A DNA stretch of 50,974 nt. It comes from Porticoccaceae bacterium. GTDB taxonomy: Bacteria; Pseudomonadota; Gammaproteobacteria; Pseudomonadales; Porticoccaceae. The stretch covers positions 1 to 50,974 of the forward strand of contig JAQWGK010000042.1 of assembly GCA_029238255.1 (NCBI GenBank), read 5' to 3'. The stretch's first letter is position 1; the number at the start of each line of letters is the position of its first letter. The position numbers were made by a program, and so were the translations under genes. Positions 7,948 to 16,880 of this stretch are shown piece after piece. The notes beneath the pieces are model-generated. The model searched no databases. It saw only the letters and a program-made list of their open reading frames with translations, and had not been told where the DNA came from.

Positions 7948-9474
7948 ATGCCAGAGTACCTTCGCGCTTACATTGTTGTAGTTTCCCTATTTTTCGCATC
8001 CTTCTGGCTGATAAAGAAAGTTAAACCTGACTTTATAGATCAAACTCAACTAAGTAAGTGGCGAAATTATTGGATCCTGATAGCTTCAATTTCATTTCTC
8101 AGCCCTAATGTTTGGGTTTATCTTTTTTCTTTAATCATAATATTAGTAATCGTTCGTTCGTCTCCCACTGAAAAACCTGTTTTTTTCTTAGCAATTTTAT
8201 GTTCCTCACCACTTTTCCACTTTACAGTTCCAGGTTTTGGAGTGATCAACTATCTTATTAAATTAAGCTATTTTGACGTATTGGCAATATTTCTATTAAT
8301 CCCAATATACAAGTACATACATAATAAAAGTTGGAAGCTAAACAGTTATGATAAATGCGTTTTAGTCTATGTGATGCTTATTTCCGTCCTGGCAGTAAGC
8401 GAGACATCCATTACTCACGGAACACGTTTGGCAGTTCAATATTCTCTAGCCATTGGACTACCCTACTTTGTCTTAAGTCGAGCCATAAACTCCACTATAC
8501 AACTCCAAAAAACTGCTTATGCCCTCCTATTCTGTTTAATCCCAATGGCCGTAATTGGCTGTTTCGAATCGATTAAATATTGGAAGCTATACTCCTCAGC
8601 ATTCTCACATGTACTTGGAGAAGGCAATAACCAAGCTTACAGGCTTAGAGGAGGTTCATTGAGGGCAAACGGGTTGTTCGCAAGCCCTATCGTTTTGGGC
8701 TACGCTATGGTGATTGGCCTAGGCTTTCTAACCTATGTAAAAAAGCACACAACAAAAACAAATATTATTCTAGGTATTGGCTTTCTTTTCCTAGTATCCC
8801 TTTATTTTACTAAAGCCAGAGGACCTTGGTTAGGTTTAGCGGTTTTCGTTATTTTATATCTTTGGTCCGGACCCAAAAATCTCGGCAAATTAGCCACGTT
8901 ATTTTTAGGAGGGTCGATTGCCCTCATACCACTAAGCTTAACTACAGCTGGAATGAAGTTTATCGAGATGCTTCCATTTTTTTCATCTCAGGATTCCCAT
9001 GAAGCATCCACGGTTGACTACAGACTAAGACTTATTGAACAGGGCTGGATAGTGTTCCAAAAAAATCCAATTCTAGGCTCTATAACTTATCGAGATACAC
9101 CTGAAATGGAAGTTATGCGGCAAGGACAAGGGATTATTGATGTCGTAAATTCATACATTCATATCGTCCTGAGTTATGGAATGGTAGGTCTTGCACTTTT
9201 TGTTTTTGTTTTTCTGGGGTTATTTATATCAGTTTATAAATCAATTAAGAGTCTTCCATCTTCTGAAGTACAACTCATTTATATTGGTCGAACCTTATTT
9301 GCTGTTTTAGGATCAATTATCTTTATGATATTTACAGTAAGCTCAATTGATTTTATTCCTATTTTTTATTGGTCTATAGCTGGTATTTGTTCCGCGTATA
9401 TTAAAATTTGTAACCATAAAAGGAACGAACTAGCTAACCCGCAACAGCATCCAACTCAGGCAGCATCTCCTTGA
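7948..9474 (+). CDS. O-antigen ligase/polymerase family membrane protein (Wzy-like)
   Basis: A 508-residue inner-membrane protein with about 11-12 hydrophobic segments and one large hydrophilic loop near residues 345-400. The loop contains YRLRLIEQGWIVFQKNPILG and a long segment ending in VNSYIHIVLSYGMVG, the Wzy_C-type layout shared by polymerases and O-antigen ligases. The ATG at 7948 has AGGAA upstream. It is transcribed toward the ATPase gene and overlaps its 3' end by 41 bp. In a locus with Wzx, Wzz-like and export genes, polymerisation of the repeat unit in the periplasm is the likelier role. Confidence 0.8.
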   Translation: MPEYLRAYIVVVSLFFASFWLIKKVKPDFIDQTQLSKWRNYWILIASISFLSPNVWVYLFSLIIILVIVRSSPTEKPVFFLAILCSSPLFHFTVPGFGVINYLIKLSYFDVLAIFLLIPIYKYIHNKSWKLNSYDKCVLVYVMLISVLAVSETSITHGTRLAVQYSLAIGLPYFVLSRAINSTIQLQKTAYALLFCLIPMAVIGCFESIKYWKLYSSAFSHVLGEGNNQAYRLRGGSLRANGLFASPIVLGYAMVIGLGFLTYVKKHTTKTNIILGIGFLFLVSLYFTKARGPWLGLAVFVILYLWSGPKNLGKLATLFLGGSIALIPLSLTTAGMKFIEMLPFFSSQDSHEASTVDYRLRLIEQGWIVFQKNPILGSITYRDTPEMEVMRQGQGIIDVVNSYIHIVLSYGMVGLALFVFVFLGLFISVYKSIKSLPSSEVQLIYIGRTLFAVLGSIIFMIFTVSSIDFIPIFYWSIAGICSAYIKICNHKRNELANPQQHPTQAASP

Positions 9475-10357
9475 TCTTCACCCCCTTAGCCTCTTCCAGC
9501 CAATGGGCAACCTCTTCCACCTCTTTGGTCTGGGTTTTGGTCGGCCTAATCACCGCAGATAGGTTGCGATCTTTAATCACATCCAGAATCAAACCGGCAT
9601 TAATACTCTTCCGCTCATCGGCAAAGGCATAAACCAATGCCATATCGCAAAGGGTATTAATACGCCGTGGAACGCCTTCAGAGAAGCAGAAAATGGCTGC
9701 AATGGCGTCGGTGGTAAATATGGATTTGGGACTTCCGGCCACTTTGAGGCGATGAAGGATATATTTCCCTGTGTCCACGTAATCCATGGGGCGCAGATTA
9801 AAATCCACCCCTATTCGCTGGGCAAACTGGGTTAGCTTGGGGTTATTGAGTTTTTCGATTAACTCTGGCTGACCAATAAGTATTAGCTGCAAAAAAACAT
9901 CGTTAGAAATATTGATATTGGAAATAAGCCGCAACTCTTCGAGTGTATCCTCGGACAGATTTTGTGCCTCATCGATCACCAGCAGTACACGCTTGCCATC
10001 GGAATACTGATCCATTACAAACTCAGTGAATTTGCGTAGCTTTTTGGCGTTCTCAGGGTTGGGCTCTTCGAGGTCGAAGGCATCCAAAACCCAGGTCATC
10101 AGGTTACCAAACGAAGCGTGGGTATTATTAATCATCCCAATCACCACCTCTTCCCCTTCCTGAGCGAGCAGGTAGTTGACCAGGGTTGTCTTTCCAGCAC
10201 CAATATCGCCGGTGATTACGGTAAAGCCGGCCTGACTGTGAAAGCCATATTCGAGCATGGTTTGTGCACGAATATGGTTTTTGCTGAGATAAAGAAATTC
10301 CGGATCCGGGTTTAAGCTAAACGGCTTTTCTTTTAGGTGAAAAAACTCTTCATACAT
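9434..10357 (-). CDS. PEP-CTERM-locus secretion ATPase (ExeA-like AAA)
   Basis: A 307-residue AAA ATPase. The N-terminus, MYEEFFHLKEKPFSLNPDPE, followed by a LYLS element, matches the subfamily found beside exosortase-associated exopolysaccharide genes (the PEP-CTERM-locus ATPase, related to ExeA/GspA). Walker A is GDIGAGKTTL and Walker B is VLLVIDEAQNL; a sensor arginine region follows in RIGVDFNLRPM. The C-terminal 40 residues are charged and may be helical. The gene is the last of the leftward exopolysaccharide operon (36 bp after the BY-kinase gene). Its 3' end overlaps the convergent polymerase gene. The exact mechanical role of this family in export is not established. Confidence 0.85.
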   Translation of the reverse strand: MYEEFFHLKEKPFSLNPDPEFLYLSKNHIRAQTMLEYGFHSQAGFTVITGDIGAGKTTLVNYLLAQEGEEVVIGMINNTHASFGNLMTWVLDAFDLEEPNPENAKKLRKFTEFVMDQYSDGKRVLLVIDEAQNLSEDTLEELRLISNINISNDVFLQLILIGQPELIEKLNNPKLTQFAQRIGVDFNLRPMDYVDTGKYILHRLKVAGSPKSIFTTDAIAAIFCFSEGVPRRINTLCDMALVYAFADERKSINAGLILDVIKDRNLSAVIRPTKTQTKEVEEVAHWLEEAKGVKIKEMLPELDAVAG

Positions 10358-10393
10358 ATATTTTCAATCCCTGAATATCTGTGTCTGGCGAAC

Positions 10394-11191
10394 TTATACC
10401 AGTGACGGCATAAATCCGGCTTCGGTTGACTGCGATTTGTTAACCACGGTGCCGACTATATTGGCATTTTGCATGGACTGTATGGCCTTTCTGATATCAG
10501 CTTCCGAGTCACGCCCTTCCTCCAGAACCATTAAAAAACAGTCCACATGATTGAGTGCGGTAAGTACATCATCTCTGGGCAAGATAGCTGGCATATCGTA
10601 GATTACAATCCGTGACTTGTAGCGTTGGGTCACTTCATTAAACAGTGCAATCATTCTCGGGCTGGATATTAGCTCGGATGAATTTTCAACACTTCCTACA
10701 CCGGGCAATAGCAGTAACCGCTCAACCCCCGGGTTAACGAGCAAGTCGGCAATTTCTACATCGCCGTTTAAATAATCACTGAGGCCAACAGTTGGCTCAA
10801 TCGCAAAATAGTCTTTAACGCCAGGATGGCGCAGATCCATATCGACCAACAGGGCTGTGTAGTTAACTTCCATTGCAATTGCAGCGGCCAGATTGCTTGC
10901 AACCAGTGATTTACCTTCCCTCGGTGAGGGGGAGATTATCCCTATACTGCGCCAATTATTGGCACGCATCTGCTTGATAATAGTTGTGCGTAGAGTTCTA
11001 AATAGCTGTGACCGCGGATCATTGGATGAGCGGGACACAACCAGATTTTTCTCTAATAATTTATGGCAGACGGGCACCACCTGACTGGAGGTGTAGACAA
11101 TCTTTTCCAGCGGCGATGCTTTACCCGATGAGAGCTTGTGCTCTTGGCGTTTTTCTCTGGCCTTTTGCAGCGCCTTATGAATTCGAGACAT
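10394..11191 (-). CDS. CpsD/CapB-type tyrosine kinase of exopolysaccharide locus
   Basis: A 265-residue cytoplasmic P-loop kinase. It has Walker A in SPREGKSLVASNLA, Walker A' in ALLVDMDLRHPG and Walker B in RIVIYDMPAILP. The N-terminus MSRIHKALQKAREKR is characteristic of the PEP-CTERM-locus BY-kinases. There is no C-terminal tyrosine cluster, unlike Wzc or CpsD, so autophosphorylation may use other sites or the protein may work mainly as an assembly ATPase. It lies 9 bp after the chain-length determinant gene, its expected membrane partner; together they correspond to a split Wzc. Confidence 0.88.
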   Translation of the reverse strand: MSRIHKALQKAREKRQEHKLSSGKASPLEKIVYTSSQVVPVCHKLLEKNLVVSRSSNDPRSQLFRTLRTTIIKQMRANNWRSIGIISPSPREGKSLVASNLAAAIAMEVNYTALLVDMDLRHPGVKDYFAIEPTVGLSDYLNGDVEIADLLVNPGVERLLLLPGVGSVENSSELISSPRMIALFNEVTQRYKSRIVIYDMPAILPRDDVLTALNHVDCFLMVLEEGRDSEADIRKAIQSMQNANIVGTVVNKSQSTEAGFMPSLV

Positions 11192-11200
11192 AGTAGATTC

Positions 11201-12796
11201 CTAAAGCATATTTATTTTAGTCATAACTTTAAACCAGACGATATCCAGACTCATGACAAAGTAGTCGACTATAGCCAGTATCACTAGCCCCAAAATAGCC
11301 GCAATAATCATCAGTCGCTTGCGAGATTTATCTTTTCTGCTGTAATCCTCTGCAGTCAACATTAAGGGGATAATTGCCAGAGGCTCTGCGCCAGTGATGC
11401 GAGTGATATCTTTAATACTCCTAACTGCCGGATCGAGCATTTCCACCAACATTACCAGCCCCAAACTAACAGCACCGGACAAAAATAATCCCATCATTAG
11501 TAGCTTTGGACGGTTTGGTTTAACTGACTCAGTGGGCTTTAAAGGCGGCTCAATCAATGTAAAGCTTTCGGCCTTATTTTCTGACTCAAGGTTCTGTGCC
11601 ACATCTGCCTCAAGCTGTTTGGCTCGCAACTCCTGATACTTTCGCTTGGTACTTTCATAGTCGCGGGTCATATCATCATAGCTACGCTGAACTTCATGGG
11701 TACGGGCAACTCGCTCGTGATACTCCCTGACCTCTGCCTGCATGGACTGTCGTTCAGTATTAGTTCGAGACAGTTCTTTTTCGGTAAGATCAATTTTTAT
11801 TTTTATCTGCCGGTATAGTGGGTTGGAGATTTCATCCATATTCTGCTCTGGCTGAAACAGCGCATCAGCAGCAACTTCTTTTTCCAGTCCGTCTATTTCT
11901 CTGGTTAACCGCTTAATATCCGGATGAGATTCTGAGTACTTGTTTTGTAGACTGCTTAATTCATTTTTAAGCTGCGCAAGCCTGACTGGGCTGCTCAGGG
12001 TAGTCATGCCATCACTGCTGGCCACATAGGGATCCATGCTGGCAAGTTCAAGGCTGAGGTAATGCACCTGATCGCTCAGTCTAACCGCTTCTTTTTGGCG
12101 TGCTTTAATCTTCTCTTCAAGGTTTTTGATCATTGAGAGATTGAATTGCAGCAGCTCCGGAAGGCTGTCGCCAAACTCCAATTTGAAGTTGGCAATTTGC
12201 TCTTCTAGTCCCTGTACGGTTTTTTGCATTTTGTCAGCTTCATCGCTGAGAAAAGTGACAGTTTCTGCTGCCTTATTGGTTCTGGTTTTGACGTTCTCAT
12301 CGAGGAACATAGTCACCAGCTCATTGGCCACCTTCTGGGCTATATCCGGTGATTCGTCCATAAAAGAGACTTTAAAGGCAATACTGGCTCGTTGCGCCCT
12401 ACCTCGAGTCGGATCTATAACATTGGCATTGATCATCTCTACATGGACTGAACTGCGAAACTTCTCTACCAGTAAAGATACTGTACTGTTTGCTCTCTCT
12501 TGCTCATAAACATTATGTTTATCAAGGGTCTCAAGAACACGGGAGGTAGTTAGAATACGCTGTTTGATGACCTGTATCTGCTGCTCGGCATAACTGGTTA
12601 CTGTTGAGCGCACCAGATCTCGCGGGATCTCCTGACTCTCAATCAGCACTACGCCCTCAGATTGATAAATAGGCGGCAGTAAAAACGTTATGGTGGCGCT
12701 GATAGCAAGTAGCAGTGGGAAGGCGATAATAATATACAGCTTGCGTCTGCGTAGAATATCTAAATAATCCAGCAGTGACTTTTCGGTATCTTCCAT
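11201..12796 (-). CDS. Polysaccharide chain-length determinant (Wzz/GNVR type)
   Basis: A 531-residue inner-membrane co-polymerase. It has a cytoplasmic N-terminus with a Wzz motif (SLLDYLDILRRRKLYIIIAF), a first transmembrane helix near residues 18-38, a long periplasmic coiled-coil region (about 150-400, rich in Glu, Lys and Gln heptads), a Pro-rich PPLKPTESVKPNRPK before the second helix near 430-450, and an extra hydrophobic stretch close to the C-terminus. This layout matches the exosortase-associated chain-length determinant family. It sets polymer length and couples to the adjacent BY-kinase. Confidence 0.88.
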   Translation of the reverse strand: MEDTEKSLLDYLDILRRRKLYIIIAFPLLLAISATITFLLPPIYQSEGVVLIESQEIPRDLVRSTVTSYAEQQIQVIKQRILTTSRVLETLDKHNVYEQERANSTVSLLVEKFRSSVHVEMINANVIDPTRGRAQRASIAFKVSFMDESPDIAQKVANELVTMFLDENVKTRTNKAAETVTFLSDEADKMQKTVQGLEEQIANFKLEFGDSLPELLQFNLSMIKNLEEKIKARQKEAVRLSDQVHYLSLELASMDPYVASSDGMTTLSSPVRLAQLKNELSSLQNKYSESHPDIKRLTREIDGLEKEVAADALFQPEQNMDEISNPLYRQIKIKIDLTEKELSRTNTERQSMQAEVREYHERVARTHEVQRSYDDMTRDYESTKRKYQELRAKQLEADVAQNLESENKAESFTLIEPPLKPTESVKPNRPKLLMMGLFLSGAVSLGLVMLVEMLDPAVRSIKDITRITGAEPLAIIPLMLTAEDYSRKDKSRKRLMIIAAILGLVILAIVDYFVMSLDIVWFKVMTKINML

Positions 12797-12830
12797 AATT
12801 TTGTAGCGTCCTTTTCCCTAACTCTTATTA

Positions 12831-13973
12831 TTAAAAGCTATAGCGCAAACCAATTTTTACGCGGTTTGACTCAACCTCCGACCCGGAATTTCGGTCATAA
12901 CTTCTAAATACATAGGAAGTTTGCAGCTTTAATTTTTCAGTTATTCGGTAGTGATAATAGGGGGAAATATTGATGCTTTCGCGATCATTGAGGGCAGAGT
13001 CGGTGTCATACCAAGAGAGATTAATACCTGCGGAGCTTCGACTTGTATATCTATGCTCAAAACCGACTCTCACACTATCTCGTTCTTCTACATCACCCTG
13101 ACTGGATGGATAGAGGCTTCTGGATAGACTCAGTGACCAATCATTACTTTCCTGACTGTAATTCATGCCTAAATTAAGCAAAACCCCAGTGTTGTCAGAA
13201 TCTACAATAAGTACCACCGGCCCCGACAGAATTCTCTTGCGACTATCACTCTGGAAATAACCTGTACTGCCATTGATGCTTAGTGACTCTGAATACTGAT
13301 AAATAAACCCAACCGTTATTTTTTCATAGTCAGTTTTATTAGTATTAACATTGGGTCGCTCAGCTTCGTACTGGGAAACACTTATATTTGCCGTGGTGCT
13401 AAGTACTTGATCCACTTTGTGCTGCCAATTTAAGCCAATGGTCTGATCTTCGTTATCGGAAAAATCATCCGCATTATAGTCTCGCTCGGTGTACCCGAAA
13501 GATATCCCGAGATCGTCTTTTTCAGTGACTCGAAAAACAACACCAGGATCTACATAGACAGTTTCGACAATTGTATTTGAATCGAATTGACCCGTATCCT
13601 GATCGGCAAAATCACGCTGTGAATTTTCGCTATAACCAAAATCCAGTGACCAAGTTGAGCGCTCCTTTTTGTAACTGTTTTTCCAGTTAAAAGCAGGGTC
13701 TTCAGAATCAAATTGATCGAATTCAGAATATCGCTTAACGGCTAACTTGGCATCCAGTTCAGACTTAACCACCGGCGACAGATAGATCAGCGAAGCCTCG
13801 GGCTTAATGGAATAAATCCAACTGTCCTGCTCAGCTTCATTCATTAAAAAATTATCATCGTAGGTAGCATCCGCGTCGAAGTTAAAATCTGCTACCCAAC
13901 CGGCTGCCAGAGATACTGTGGAAAAACTTACCAGCAGTATCAGCGCAGCGATTGATTTAGTTATCTTGTTCAT
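12831..13973 (-). CDS. Outer-membrane beta-barrel of exopolysaccharide locus
   Basis: A 380-residue protein with a Sec signal peptide ending VSLAAG (about residue 24). The mature chain shows alternating hydrophobic/polar strands separated by Asp/Ser-rich turns and ends in VKIGLRYSF, with the C-terminal Phe recognised by the Bam machinery. It resembles the EpsL/BBP2-like barrels repeatedly found in PEP-CTERM exopolysaccharide loci. It lies between the export-protein and chain-length genes in one leftward operon. By inference it is the outer-membrane passage for the polymer, since the export protein here is short and may lack an outer-membrane domain. Confidence 0.8.
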   Translation of the reverse strand: MNKITKSIAALILLVSFSTVSLAAGWVADFNFDADATYDDNFLMNEAEQDSWIYSIKPEASLIYLSPVVKSELDAKLAVKRYSEFDQFDSEDPAFNWKNSYKKERSTWSLDFGYSENSQRDFADQDTGQFDSNTIVETVYVDPGVVFRVTEKDDLGISFGYTERDYNADDFSDNEDQTIGLNWQHKVDQVLSTTANISVSQYEAERPNVNTNKTDYEKITVGFIYQYSESLSINGSTGYFQSDSRKRILSGPVVLIVDSDNTGVLLNLGMNYSQESNDWSLSLSRSLYPSSQGDVEERDSVRVGFEHRYTSRSSAGINLSWYDTDSALNDRESINISPYYHYRITEKLKLQTSYVFRSYDRNSGSEVESNRVKIGLRYSF

Positions 13974-13989
13974 AGCTAATCCTTGCCAT

Positions 13990-14568
13990 TTATGGGACGA
14001 CGATTACGTCTCCCGCTTTAAGAAGGTGGTTGCTGGATAGGTCGCTGCCTTTCTCAAGGTCTGAGTAGCGCACCTTTAAAATGCTTTCCTGGGTGTCCGT
14101 TGACTGATCGCTGCGGCGAATAATTTTGATCGAGTTTTCCGCGGCAAATTCATTGAGCCCGCCCGCCATAGCCAGTGCCTGCATTACCGTGGTCAATTGG
14201 ATCATGGCCACAGGGCCGGGTTTGAGTACCTTACCAACCACAAAGACAACATTGCCTTTGGTACTGGTTACGGTGACATTAACCTCTGGATCGGCAATAA
14301 AAGTATCGAGTTTTTCACCGATCACCGCTTCTACCTGAGCCGCGCTTTTACCTGCCGCCTGTAAATGTCCAACTAGTGGAAATGAAATCATGCCATCGGG
14401 TAGTACGGTGATGGTTCTCTGCATAGTATCTTCATTCCAGACCGAGACATCTAATTGATCCCCCGGGTTGAGCAGATAGGTTTCGGCGGCAGCTACACTG
14501 CATAGTCCTGCAGTTAGCAGTGAGACTGTAAGAAAGAAGTTTTTTAACATTCCAGTTGTTTTCATCAT
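13990..14568 (-). CDS. Exopolysaccharide export protein (Wza/SLBB, PEP-CTERM type)
   Basis: A periplasmic polysaccharide export protein of about 192 residues. After a signal peptide ending in VAAAE it has the Poly_export domain (YLLNPGDQLDVSVWNED, then LPDGMISFPLVGHLQAAG). An SLBB-like segment follows (NVVFVVGKVLKPGPV, then LTTVMQALAMAGGL). It is about half the length of Wza and lacks an obvious lipobox and the amphipathic outer-membrane helix; that suits the short export proteins of exosortase-associated loci, which probably need a separate barrel. The ATG at 14568 is preferred, with AGGA 9 nt upstream; a GTG at 14574 and an ATG at 14565 are alternatives. Confidence 0.85.
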   Translation of the reverse strand: MMKTTGMLKNFFLTVSLLTAGLCSVAAAETYLLNPGDQLDVSVWNEDTMQRTITVLPDGMISFPLVGHLQAAGKSAAQVEAVIGEKLDTFIADPEVNVTVTSTKGNVVFVVGKVLKPGPVAMIQLTTVMQALAMAGGLNEFAAENSIKIIRRSDQSTDTQESILKVRYSDLEKGSDLSSNHLLKAGDVIVVP

Positions 14569-14660
14569 GATCACTTATCCTGTGTAATCCATATCAGTTT
14601 ATTGTAGACCTATTTATCTACCTGTGATACCCATCCAGCAACTGCTTGATAGCGCAGATA

Positions 14661-16076
14661 TCAATAGGCATTTTTGTTGAGAAATCCTCCGCAGGCGGTC
14701 ATTACAATCAGCTTTATATCCAGCCATATTGACCAGCTTCGAATATATTCGAGATCGTATTTAATACGACCCTCCATTTTTTCCAATGTATCGGTCTCAC
14801 CTCTATAGCCTTTTACTTGCGCTAAACCGGTGATGCCGGGTTTTACTTTGTGCCGCAACATATAGCCATGGATTGCGGTTCTATAAAATTCATTGTGAAT
14901 AACCGCATGAGGGCGAGGCCCAACAATCGACATAGTGCCGGCGATTACATTAAAGAATTGCGGCAATTCATCCAGTGACGCTCTGCGTAAAAAGGCCCCA
15001 AACGGGGTGATTCGACTATCAGCTTTACTCGCCTGCTGAAGCTCCTGGTCACCTGCATCCATCACCGTCATGGTTCTAAATTTCCACACTGTTATAGGTT
15101 CGCCACCTATACCGTAGCGCTGCTGTCGGAATAGCGCTGGGCCAGTGGATGTTAACTTTATCACCAGAGCGATCAACAACATTGGCAAGGCAATCATCAG
15201 CAAAATCAGGCTACCGGCAACCAGATCGAGCATCCGTTTAGTAATATTATCCAGACCTGTGTGCGGCGATTCGAAAACGCTAATGGCCGGCATACCCTGA
15301 ACGTCGAGCCAGCTGGCGTTTAACAGGTCAAAACTAAAGAGGTCGAGCATCATATAGGCAGAGACGGTGGTATCTGCCAGTTCGTTAAGTAACACTTTAA
15401 TGCGCTTCTCTGCGGCGAGAGGCAGAGTGATAAAGATAGTGTCTATAGCGCCTTTTTTAGCCTGATCAATCAACTCCTGAGAACCGCCCTTAATCAGGCT
15501 TGAATCTGATATATATCGTCGTGACCCATTGCTTCTTCTATCATCAAAATAGCCAACAAACTTATAACCGGCCCAGGGCATAGACTGTATGCGGGTCTCT
15601 AAACTGGCTCCCAGTTCGGTGGCACCATAAATGGCTACCGACCTTGAGCTGGCGCCTGTTTCACGAAACAGTCGCAAGATCATGCGGGTAATAGAATGCC
15701 AGGAGATCAGTTCAATGGGTGTCAGTAAAAACCAGTAAAAAACCATTTCGCGGTTGTATAGATCGGAGGGATGAAAAACCATATCAACCAGAATCAGGAT
15801 AACAACTACCATCAACCAGTTACTTCCCACAGCTATAACTTCTGCCTTAAGACTGGTATCGCGCCAGGATTTATAACTGTGGCTGGATTCGGAAAGAAAG
15901 CTGAACAGTACAATGGCTATCAGTAACAACCAGTTATACAGCGGCACCCAGCTGAGGTTGAGCACCGAAACCAACGCCACCAGCGTACAGCCGATGATTC
16001 CCGCATCAATAAGGCGAGAAAACGCATTGATCTTGGCGTCGCGGCGACGCACCATCCTTGAGAATTGATCGGCCAT
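14661..16076 (-). CDS. Undecaprenyl-phosphate sugar phosphotransferase (WbaP/WcaJ type)
   Basis: A 471-residue polyisoprenyl-phosphate hexose-1-phosphate transferase, the priming enzyme of repeat-unit synthesis. Four hydrophobic N-terminal helices (about 20-130) are followed by a Rossmann-like CoA_binding_3 region (VAIYGATELGASLE), a membrane re-entrant helix near 285-310, and the catalytic domain. The catalytic domain contains LFRQQRYGIGGEPITVWKFR, LDELPQFFNVIAGTMSIVGP with the following RPH, and KPGITGLAQVKGYRGET. It is the first gene of the leftward operon. A promoter-like TCGACA-N16-TACAAT lies at 16115-16142 and an inverted repeat at 16167-16191. The sugar is likely glucose or galactose by family resemblance. 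Confidence 0.9.
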   Translation of the reverse strand: MADQFSRMVRRRDAKINAFSRLIDAGIIGCTLVALVSVLNLSWVPLYNWLLLIAIVLFSFLSESSHSYKSWRDTSLKAEVIAVGSNWLMVVVILILVDMVFHPSDLYNREMVFYWFLLTPIELISWHSITRMILRLFRETGASSRSVAIYGATELGASLETRIQSMPWAGYKFVGYFDDRRSNGSRRYISDSSLIKGGSQELIDQAKKGAIDTIFITLPLAAEKRIKVLLNELADTTVSAYMMLDLFSFDLLNASWLDVQGMPAISVFESPHTGLDNITKRMLDLVAGSLILLMIALPMLLIALVIKLTSTGPALFRQQRYGIGGEPITVWKFRTMTVMDAGDQELQQASKADSRITPFGAFLRRASLDELPQFFNVIAGTMSIVGPRPHAVIHNEFYRTAIHGYMLRHKVKPGITGLAQVKGYRGETDTLEKMEGRIKYDLEYIRSWSIWLDIKLIVMTACGGFLNKNAY

Positions 16077-16114
16077 AAGTCCAACTGACTCTATGTGATA
16101 ATTTACTGAAAAAG

Positions 16115-16142
16115 ATTGTACGTGACGATTTTGTTCTGTCGA
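16115..16142 (-). promoter_or_regulatory. Putative sigma-70 promoter of the exopolysaccharide operon
   Basis: On the minus strand TCGACA (16142-16137) is separated by 16 nt from TACAAT (16120-16115). Each box is 5 of 6 to consensus. It lies about 40 bp upstream of the sugar-phosphotransferase start and just downstream of the inverted repeat at 16167-16191. Confidence 0.5.
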
Positions 16143-16166
16143 TCACGTAGCATCTAATTTATGAAT

Positions 16167-16191
16167 CAGTTAACGGCTTACCTGTGAACTG
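16167..16191. promoter_or_regulatory. Inverted repeat, candidate operator site 1
   Basis: CAGTTAAC-N9-GTGAACTG: 8-bp arms with one mismatch. It lies between the stop of the PEP-CTERM gene and the start of the exopolysaccharide operon, about 25 bp upstream of the predicted -35. The core GTTAAC-N9-GTGAAC has the same spacing as the site at 16891-16911. The regulator is unknown. Confidence 0.45.
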
Positions 16192-16193
16192 GT

Positions 16194-16817
16194 CTATTTT
16201 TTTGCTGATTTTCGCAGCCCAGCCAAGCCAAACAGCCCGGTGATAAACAGCCACGCAGCCGCGGGAATAGGAACTTCTGTTACTGCCCACTGGGTAAAGT
16301 GGGAAATATCATGTTCTTTATTGTCCAGAGCTGAGCCAATTTCAACCTCAAGCTGATTACCTAAAACACCGTCATCATTGATCTGAAAAAGCCATACAAA
16401 ACTCGAGGCTTTTACGGTCAGATAACCCGTGAAATCGGCAGTGGTCATCAATTTCCTGCCAGTGAAACTGCTCGGATCTTTGACACCTGTCAGCCCCGGG
16501 ATTACAACCCCTTCGAACGCTAGCATATTGGTCACATCCGCCAGATGATCCTGAGCAGTTCCCGTAGACCAAAACGCGCTGGAGGTTATATCGGCAAGAC
16601 TTCCAGTGGTGACTGCGCAAGTGGTGCAGGTAGTGGCAAAGCCCTGATCTATCACGCCATCGCCAAATGGAGTATTTCCCGCATTCTCATCCACTCCGCC
16701 ACTGGTTTTGTTCTTATCTGCAGCCCACACACTCAACAGGTCGATAGTGCCCGCCTGTACAGGAGATAGTGCTAATGAGCAGAGGGTAAATAAGGTAATT
16801 AATATTTGTTTGTTCAT
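16194..16817 (-). CDS. PEP-CTERM-like sorted surface protein (VPIP variant)
   Basis: A 207-residue exported protein with a Sec signal ending in SPVQAG, a mature domain of about 155 residues and a C-terminal sorting tail. The tail begins VPIPAAAWLF, continues as a hydrophobic helix, and ends in a basic cluster (RKSAKK). This tripartite tail is the signature of exosortase substrates; VPIPAAAWLF is the variant common in marine gammaproteobacteria. A CxxC pair occurs in TTCTTCAVTT (about residues 64-67) and may form a disulfide. The mature domain is unrecognised. The gene lies directly upstream of the exopolysaccharide operon, as such substrates often do. The exosortase itself must be encoded outside the window. 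Confidence 0.85.
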   Translation of the reverse strand: MNKQILITLFTLCSLALSPVQAGTIDLLSVWAADKNKTSGGVDENAGNTPFGDGVIDQGFATTCTTCAVTTGSLADITSSAFWSTGTAQDHLADVTNMLAFEGVVIPGLTGVKDPSSFTGRKLMTTADFTGYLTVKASSFVWLFQINDDGVLGNQLEVEIGSALDNKEHDISHFTQWAVTEVPIPAAAWLFITGLFGLAGLRKSAKK

Positions 16818-16880
16818 AGTCCCCGTCCTTGTGCGCCTTTTTATCTAAAAGCAACTCAATCTAAAAGTAACTAAAGTTCC

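Noticed and set aside
12126-12509. 127-codon rightward reading frame opposite the chain-length determinant gene
   Set aside because: It is antisense to the coiled-coil coding region, Ser/Leu-rich from reversed Glu/Lys codons, without a ribosome-binding site.
16120-16148. Inverted repeat ACGTGA-N17-TCACGT upstream of the sugar-transferase gene
   Set aside because: Short arms with a wide spacer, overlapping the predicted promoter; not shared with other upstream regions in the window.
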